From M3007 sp044350415 (GTDB lineage: Bacteria > Bacteroidota > Bacteroidia > Chitinophagales > Saprospiraceae): a DNA stretch of 16,138 nucleotides. Shown one piece after another: positions 13,201 to 16,138 of this stretch. Under the pieces are notes generated by a model, which was not told the origin of the DNA, searched no databases, and saw nothing but the letters and a program-made list of their open reading frames with translations. The translations under genes were made by a program, and so were the position numbers. Within the stretch, counting starts at the first letter, position 1; each line of letters begins with the position of its first letter. The stretch is from contig JBILHQ010000146.1 in the NCBI GenBank assembly GCA_044350415.1, positions 1-16,138 of the forward strand, given 5' to 3'.

Positions 13201-16138
13201 GGTTCAATAAACTTGGCCGTTGCTCCTGCTGGCTCTTATACTTACTTATGGAGTACAGGTGAAACAACTGAGGATATCGCTTCATTGGCAGTTGGCAACT
13301 ATACCGTTACTGTAAGCAGTGCGGCGAGTGGTTGCAGTGCTACTGCAACAATTGCTCTGAACGGCCCGGGTAACTGTAGTAATATTTGCCCTTCAGTTCC
13401 TTCGGTGATGGTGAATCCTGATCCGATTTGTGCAGGCCAGATCAGTTCATTGACACCGGTTGGCGGCTTGCCTGGTGCAACATATGCCTGGTTCGATGCT
13501 GCTACTGGTGGTAACTTAGTAGGAACTGGTAATCCCTTTGGAACTCCGGTCTTAAATACCACGACGACTTATTGGGTAGAACAATCCGTTCCATCTGCTC
13601 CTGCTGCTCCGTCTACATTCAACTTTACGGGTGGCACGCAGACTTACACGGTACCTGCAGGTGTGTTTTCATTAGAAATAGAAACCTGGGGTGGCGAGGC
13701 TGCATCTGGAACTGGTGCGGGCACTCCTGGTGCAGGTGCGCTGGGTGGTTATGCAAAAGGCACTTTGGCTGTAACGCCGGGTCAGGTATTAAACATATTT
13801 GTAGGTGGTGCTGCTTCCGGCCAAACAGGTGGCTATAACGGCGGCGCTACTGGTGGCGCCGGCAGTGGCGGTATCGGCACAGGTGGCGGCGGCGGCGGAG
13901 CCTCGGATGTCCGGGTTGGCGGAGTCACCTTGGGAGACCGGGTGATTGTGGCTGGCGGCGGAGGTGGCGGCGGCGCCAACGGTTGTACCCAGGGTAATGG
14001 TTTCAATGTTCCTGGTGGCGCTGGTGGCGCTGGCGGTGGCCTTGCGGGCGGTATGGGCACTACATCTGCTAGTGGCGGCGGTGGCTTCGGCGGCACAGTT
14101 GGCACTGGCGGCGCAGCAGGTATTGGCTGTAGCGGCTTCCTGGGAATGATCGGATCAAATGCAGGGACAGGTGGCAACGGTCAAGGCTGTTGCTGTCAGG
14201 CGATTCCAGCAGGCGGCGGCGGCGGCGGCGGTTTTGTGACCGGCGGCGGTGGCGGCGGCGGTTCTGCGGGTACGACAGGTTGCTCTGGCAATGATAAAGG
14301 TGCTGGCGGCGGCGGAGCCGGAGGCTCCAACTTTACAGGCTCTTTGACATCAACAATAGTGATGAATGGCATAAACACAGGTAATGGCAAGGTGGTGATC
14401 ACTGCTATTAGTACAGGTTGTACTGCTGCTGGTTCAACTCGGACACCTGGCACGGTTACGGTGAACCCATTACCAACAGCCACTACAACGGTAGCAGAAA
14501 CTTCCGGAACGATAAATAATGACGGTATCATTTGTGTAAATGCATCTGCGGTAATCACCGCCAGCGGTGGGACTTCATACCTCTGGAGTACAGGTGCTAC
14601 AACAGCAGCTATTACAGTAATGCCTTTAGGAACAACGACATATACAGTAGTAGTAGTCAGCGCTGCTGGTTGTTCTGCAACTGCAACGAGCACTATTACT
14701 GTCAATCCGCTTCCAATCCCAGGGATTAGTGTAGCAGAGACCTCAGGTGCAGCAAATAACGACGGTCAGATCTGTGCGGGTGCTTCGGCTACCCTGACGG
14801 CTTCAGGTGGCGGTACTTATCTTTGGAGCACGGGTGCCACAACTGCGGCTATCACGGTAACTCCTGCTGTGACAACTACTTATGCGGTGACTGTTACGAA
14901 TTCGAATAACTGTTCAGCATCGACATCGACGGTCATCACAGTCAATCCACTGCCAATACCTGCAACTACTGTAGCAGAAACTTCCGGCACGACGAATAAT
15001 GACGGCCTTATTTGTGTCGGCACGTCTGCCACGATTACTGCTACTGGTGGCAGTACCTACGTGTGGAGTACCGGTGAAACAACAGCTGCGATCACCGTAA
15101 CGCCAGCAGTCACCACCACTTACACAGTTACTGTATCGAATGCTACCGGCTGTTCGGCAACAGCAATGCGTACCATTACGGTTAATCAGTTTCCAACTGC
15201 AGCGACCACGGTATCTGAAACATCGGGCACCACTTCCAATGACGGTATCATTTGTACTGGCGCATCGGCTACGATCACTGCCAGTGGCGGCGGTACTTAT
15301 TCCTGGAGCACAGGGGCAATAACGGCGGCGATCACGGTTACTCCTGCGACATTGACCACTTATTTTGTTACGGTAACCAGTGCTGCGGGTTGTGCTGCTA
15401 CGACGGCCCGTACGATCACGGTTAATCCGCTTCCAACAGTCTTGATTGTTATAACGGAGAACTCCGGATTGGCACCTAATGATGGTGTCATTTGTGGTGG
15501 TGCATCTGCTACACTTACGGCGAGCGGCGGTACCTCTTACGCTTGGAGCACAGGTGCCACCACGGCAGTCATCACGGTAACCCCGGCAGCCACCACCACT
15601 TATTCTGTTACGGTAACAAATGCCAACGGCTGTTCGGCTACATCCAATGCAACGATCACTACGACCCCTGCTGCAACTTTGTTTACGGTTAGCGGCGGTG
15701 GTGGATTCTGTATAGGTACTTCTACTGTTCCTGTGGGATTAAGTGGTTCACAAGTTGGTTTTAACTATCAATTGCAGTTGAATGCAGTCAATACTGGCGC
15801 TCCAATTGCGGGTACCGGTGCAGCACTGAATTTTGGTAATTTCAATACTGTCGGCACATACACGGTTATTGCAACCAACGTGGTTACCAGTTGTACTACA
15901 CCTATGACGGGTGCTGCGGTAGTTACCTCGTTCAACTGCTCTGCATCCATTTCCGACCCCTGCGTCTGCTTAAATAACGCCACGACCCTGACCAACGGTC
16001 AGTTTGGTGAGCAAATCAAAGTAAACGCTCCGGGCACCCAGGTATGGACAGTTACAGCGGTTTCAGGTCTTTACTTGACTGCGAGCCCTGCACCACCATC
16101 TGCACCGAACCCAATCACTGTGGGTACCGTGCTGACGA
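7285..16138 (+). CDS. Giant secreted adhesin-like mosaic protein, 3' end beyond the window
   Basis: The frame is open without a stop from the ATG at 7285 to the window end, at least 2951 codons. MKNIYNLKVVVLLLLFIGVS begins a signal peptide cleaved after SSLA (residue 26). Domains in order: a jelly-roll/MAM-like domain (~28-218, ending SGAIDNISLSA); beta-helix 1 (~222-1013, Asn-rich rungs such as VSNNNIFN); an Ig-like linker (~1014-1152); beta-helix 2 (~1154-1645); Ig-like repeats (~1649-1958); an SprB-like repeat (~1959-2031); an Ig_7-like domain interrupted by a glycine-rich domain (~2110-2374); five 80-residue Ig-like repeats (~2400-2799); another Ig-like domain (~2800-2887); and a DPCVCLNNATTLTNGQF module from ~2891. 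The composition is strongly Thr/Ser/Ala/Gly/Asn with few charged residues and no enzyme motif. A surface adhesin or sheath protein exported by T9SS is the best reading. The sorting domain would lie beyond the window. Confidence 0.9.
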   Translation, partial: MKNIYNLKVVVLLLLFIGVSTVSSLAQIINPAAEGGFELGATFAANGWSVDNGTVANQWFLGNVPPLSTGTRCAYVSADAGVTNGYNNASASVVHFWRDVTIPAGQTDITLSFNWSGLGETSSFDALMVSVAPTSYTPTSTNVSLSTAALAAPATTLVQLWNQAAVQTATIKIPVSLVNNCVAPGTFRLIFTWKNDGSLGTGPSGAIDNISLSAVATAPLSGTYSVGPTGAFASLTAATSAINATGVSGPVILELQTAYLSAVETFPITLAGQAACFPPTAVNNVTIRPELGAPVLTVSGTNAGPTFDINAGQWWRIDGRAGGAGTAKGLIVANTSTTGQAVRFINEGSNNIVRYCDVRGVNTSTVSGVVLFSTTTGANGNDNNLIDNNDIHEGATTPNNGIYSSGTTTTIATHNSGNTVSNNNIFNTFAAAAASYGVNLVGGTTDWNITANSFYQTVSRATSSIWGGIQISNSATGNNFLVNGNYIGGTAPLCGGGPLTFTGSTLNFRGMNLLTGTTTVSVINNNFIQNLNLTTTGTSGFNAAILPGIGLMNVTNNTIGSQSATGNITISASGSAFIFGGIIAGGSAPLSPMNITGNTVGGINMVVTGAPATVPSIRCISVQGTVAGHNFNVSNNTIGSVSVPNSISGNFNANLIGIISFSGALDQIYSNNTIANLTNPNTGTGASVNGLILQGTGTSPNLLGTFTCNSNTIRDLSTASGSITFVSSVGMSVLGNGQVGGNNLVNQNTIHSISNTNPTAATAAFGAIFSLPVGATNTISRNLIHSINLSTSGAGTITGLQVNSGTGTYSNNMVRVGINAAGAGITGNYTVAGIVEAAAPVASILHNSVYVGGAGVTGTSNSFGFRSLATSTSTRIYRDNIFFNARSNGAGTGKHYATTVAGVAANPAGTVSDNNLLFATGTGGFIGLYNAIDQTTLADWRTATGNDWNSVTGDPIFVNPAGNAAAVDLHIQAATPTPVESAGAALPDVTVDYDAQLRASFTPSDIGADAGNFLPLVVDNVSPGIGYTALISNNCGLNDVSLNGVNITDLTGVPTSGSLVPRIYYRKGAGTWFSRPGTLASGTATNGLWNFTIVVADMGGVAGNDIISYYVVAQDIVATPNIGSFVGGVVATNVNTVTTHPVNPFTVTFLAPLNGTYTVGSGGNFATLTAAVAAYNLGCVTGPVIFSLTDPTYAGEVFPITINQIPAASAANTLTIKPAPGVTPLISGTSATCLIRLNGADWVIIDGSNTVGGTTRDLTLTNTSVAANTAVVCVQSLGTALGATNNVIKNCNIIGGINTVANFGIHVAGTTVSSTATGEDNDNLTIQNNAINTVQYAVYARAATNAGNLDGLLITQNSIGSNNVANYVGLRGIDIAFVNGAVVSQNNIFNMKTTTQTSITAIECGSGVLNSSFIRNNITGIYNDNTGQWAVYGINFNSATGGTTNNTIANNFISDMRSVNYVSSTTFSAFGIRLTGGTNFTVAYNSVHFFGVVTLATGTSSISAPFCATSSTVTGTILKNNIFFNEQSFSAGTTSVVYSVYVVSGFVFAQINNNDYFGVSNAPTVYNVGFNGTNQVTLANWQTATGQDGMSLNILPGFTSDVDLHIVSNTCLNQGAMPIAGITVDYDGMLRNATLPDIGADEFTGTDASLSFTETSGLINNDGITCSGAAVNLTAVGGGTYAWSTGAATASITVNPISSTSYTVTVTLAAGCSRIFTQSITVNPLPSAAITVTETSGIANNDGIICAGASATLTASGGATYSWSTGETTAAISVTTTGLYTVVVTNSNNCSASTSTSVTVTPLPTANITGNTTECIGSTVTLTATGGGTYLWATGETTASISFPMLGAPSIYCVTVTSAAGCTASTCAGLTPLFLPTAGTTVAETSGTTNNDGIICAGSSATITGTGGTSYVWSTGAVTTSITVSPASTTTYTVTVTNAAGCTATASRSITVTPVPVLSNTVVEPTTCISLNGSINLAVAPAGSYTYLWSTGETTEDIASLAVGNYTVTVSSAASGCSATATIALNGPGNCSNICPSVPSVMVNPDPICAGQISSLTPVGGLPGATYAWFDAATGGNLVGTGNPFGTPVLNTTTTYWVEQSVPSAPAAPSTFNFTGGTQTYTVPAGVFSLEIETWGGEAASGTGAGTPGAGALGGYAKGTLAVTPGQVLNIFVGGAASGQTGGYNGGATGGAGSGGIGTGGGGGGASDVRVGGVTLGDRVIVAGGGGGGGANGCTQGNGFNVPGGAGGAGGGLAGGMGTTSASGGGGFGGTVGTGGAAGIGCSGFLGMIGSNAGTGGNGQGCCCQAIPAGGGGGGGFVTGGGGGGGSAGTTGCSGNDKGAGGGGAGGSNFTGSLTSTIVMNGINTGNGKVVITAISTGCTAAGSTRTPGTVTVNPLPTATTTVAETSGTINNDGIICVNASAVITASGGTSYLWSTGATTAAITVMPLGTTTYTVVVVSAAGCSATATSTITVNPLPIPGISVAETSGAANNDGQICAGASATLTASGGGTYLWSTGATTAAITVTPAVTTTYAVTVTNSNNCSASTSTVITVNPLPIPATTVAETSGTTNNDGLICVGTSATITATGGSTYVWSTGETTAAITVTPAVTTTYTVTVSNATGCSATAMRTITVNQFPTAATTVSETSGTTSNDGIICTGASATITASGGGTYSWSTGAITAAITVTPATLTTYFVTVTSAAGCAATTARTITVNPLPTVLIVITENSGLAPNDGVICGGASATLTASGGTSYAWSTGATTAVITVTPAATTTYSVTVTNANGCSATSNATITTTPAATLFTVSGGGGFCIGTSTVPVGLSGSQVGFNYQLQLNAVNTGAPIAGTGAALNFGNFNTVGTYTVIATNVVTSCTTPMTGAAVVTSFNCSASISDPCVCLNNATTLTNGQFGEQIKVNAPGTQVWTVTAVSGLYLTASPAPPSAPNPITVGTVLT
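7948..10323 (+). other. Beta-helix module 1 of the giant protein
   Basis: About 790 residues starting GTYSVGPTGAFASLTAATSA and ending with a VDYDAQLRASF...DIGAD motif. In between are many short beta-strand rungs with Asn at turns (NNNDIH, VSNNNIFN, VNGNYIGG, VNNNFIQN, VTNNTIGS, VSNNTIGS, YSNNTIAN, RDNIFFNARS). This is the pattern of a right-handed parallel beta-helix of the pectate-lyase/NosD type, often found in adhesins. No polysaccharide-lyase catalytic residues could be identified, so binding is as likely as catalysis. Confidence 0.75.
10744..12219 (+). other. Beta-helix module 2 of the giant protein, related to module 1
   Basis: About 490 residues starting NGTYTVGSGGNFATLTAAV and ending with a VDYDGMLRNATLPDIGADE motif, both matching the corresponding ends of module 1. 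The rungs again carry Asn ladders (IQNNAINT, ITQNSIGS, VSQNNIFN, IRNNITG, LKNNIFFNE, INNNDYFG). Both modules have a NLLFATG- or NDYFGVSN-type segment followed by an LADWRTATG- or LANWQTATG-type segment before the end motif, so they are duplicated units. Module 2 is shorter by about 300 residues. Confidence 0.75.
12229..13158 (+). repeat. First block of Ig-like repeats in the giant gene
   Basis: Units of 240 bp start at 12229, 12469 and 12919, each with the pattern ETSG..NNDG.(I/T)C, then GG.(T/S)Y.WSTG, then a TYTVTVT-like strand, then a second Cys, then TV(N/T)P(L/V)P. The unit at 12709-12918 is shorter by 30 bp, lacks the ETSG..NNDG start and uses NTTECIGS instead. Two Cys about 46 residues apart occur in every unit, which would suit a disulfide across each Ig-like fold. 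Confidence 0.85.
13159..13377 (+). other. SprB-like repeat domain in the giant protein
   Basis: The encoded residues (TCISLNGSINLAVAPAGSY, then TYLWSTGETTEDIASLAVG, NYTVTVSSAASGCSA) follow the SprB repeat pattern: C..(D/N)GS, an aromatic YxW core, a WS(N/T)G turn, (S/A)LxxGxYTVTV and a closing GC. SprB of Flavobacterium is a mobile gliding adhesin carrying many such repeats. Here there is a single copy between two other Ig-like types. Confidence 0.65.
13612..14406 (+). other. Glycine-rich domain resembling the ALK/LTK receptor glycine-rich domain
   Basis: This is a ~265-residue segment. It starts FNFTGGTQTYTVPAGVFSLE, then IETWGGEA, GGYAKGTLAVTPGQVLNIFVG, GGGGGGASDVRVGG, DRVIVAGGGGGGGANGC, several poly-Gly runs of 4-7 residues, and ends NTGNGKVVITAI. 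The order of blocks (F.yTG..qtftVP, G..a.G...l.pGq.l.i.VG, GGGGGASD(I/V)R, viVAGGGGG, GnG.v.I) is that of the bacterial glycine-rich family related to the ALK/LTK domain (Pfam PF12810). GGC codons dominate and form short simple repeats, for example at 14212-14229. A CysCysCys run lies at 14188-14196. Confidence 0.75.
14482..15681 (+). repeat. Five tandem 240-bp Ig-like repeats in perfect phase
   Basis: The Glu codon of the (A/S/T)ETSG or ENSG motif recurs at 14497, 14737, 14977, 15217 and 15457, exactly 240 bp apart. Each unit encodes NNDG.IC (SNDG and PNDG in the last two), ASA(T/V)(I/L)TASGG or a close variant, WSTG(A/E) (T/I)TA.ITVTP, TTTY.VTV, a second Cys and, in most units, TITVN. There are no insertions or deletions. 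The DNA also keeps shared words, such as GGAG(T/C)AC(A/C)GG and ATCACGGT, which suggests recent duplication or continued homogenisation. Confidence 0.9.

Noticed and set aside
13833..14705. Two minus-strand frames rich in poly-Pro
   Set aside because: The proline runs are the reverse complement of the GGC/GGT glycine codons in the glycine-rich domain. The plus-strand domain is recognisable, so these are artefacts.
12229..15681. Regularly spaced repeats that might suggest a CRISPR array
   Set aside because: The period is 240 bp, the repeats are in frame and encode Ig-like domains, and there are no short identical repeats with unique spacers.
7285..16138. Possible frameshift or internal stop in the giant gene
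   Set aside because: I read the frame line by line and found no stop; domain motifs continue in one frame from the signal peptide to the window end.

Overview
The window reads as a piece of a Bacteroidota chromosome, most likely from a gliding or type IX secretion (T9SS) lineage such as Saprospiria or Chitinophagia. Three things support this. A minus-strand protein ends in a gliding-motility/CHU_C-type C-terminal domain and starts with the family's THIVGGE..YKCLGND module. The secreted proteins are built from Bacteroidota Ig/PKD-like, SprB-like and beta-helix modules. The start codons sit in A/T-rich leaders without clear Shine-Dalgarno sequences. The genus cannot be told from the sequence. 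No tRNA, rRNA, CRISPR array, transposase or integrase was seen.

Layout. (1) Positions 2-3162 hold two tandem, full-length-paralogous CotH-kinase-fold secreted proteins on the + strand; the first lacks its 5' end at the window edge. A long nested hairpin with a T-tract lies between them and ends only a few bases before the second start codon. (2) Positions 3159-3301 are a cluster of short inverted and direct repeats between convergent genes. (3) Positions 3297-5447 on the minus strand encode a 716-residue secreted PKD/Ig-like protein with a T9SS type-B (CHU_C) sorting domain. (4) Positions 5571-6311 encode an SGNH-family lipase/esterase-like protein, probably a lipoprotein, followed by an intrinsic terminator at 6435-6472. 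(5) Positions 6473-6800 form an A/T-rich leader. (6) Positions 6801-7229 encode a small secreted protein of unknown function. (7) From 7285 to the window end runs one uninterrupted reading frame of at least 2951 codons, a giant secreted adhesin-like protein that is open at its 3' end.

The giant protein is a mosaic. In order it has a signal peptide, a jelly-roll-like N-terminal domain, a right-handed beta-helix, an Ig-like linker, a second related beta-helix, and a run of Ig-like repeats of exactly 240 bp. Next come an SprB-like repeat and an Ig-like domain that appears to be split by an inserted glycine-rich domain resembling the ALK/LTK receptor glycine-rich domain. Five more perfectly phased 240-bp repeats follow, and then two terminal modules that continue past the window.

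Together the genes form an extracellular-protein locus: two secreted kinase-fold proteins, a T9SS cargo protein, an SGNH hydrolase and a giant surface protein with a small secreted partner. That they act together is inference from proximity. The small protein and the giant gene (55 bp apart, same strand, no visible terminator) are the best-supported operon.
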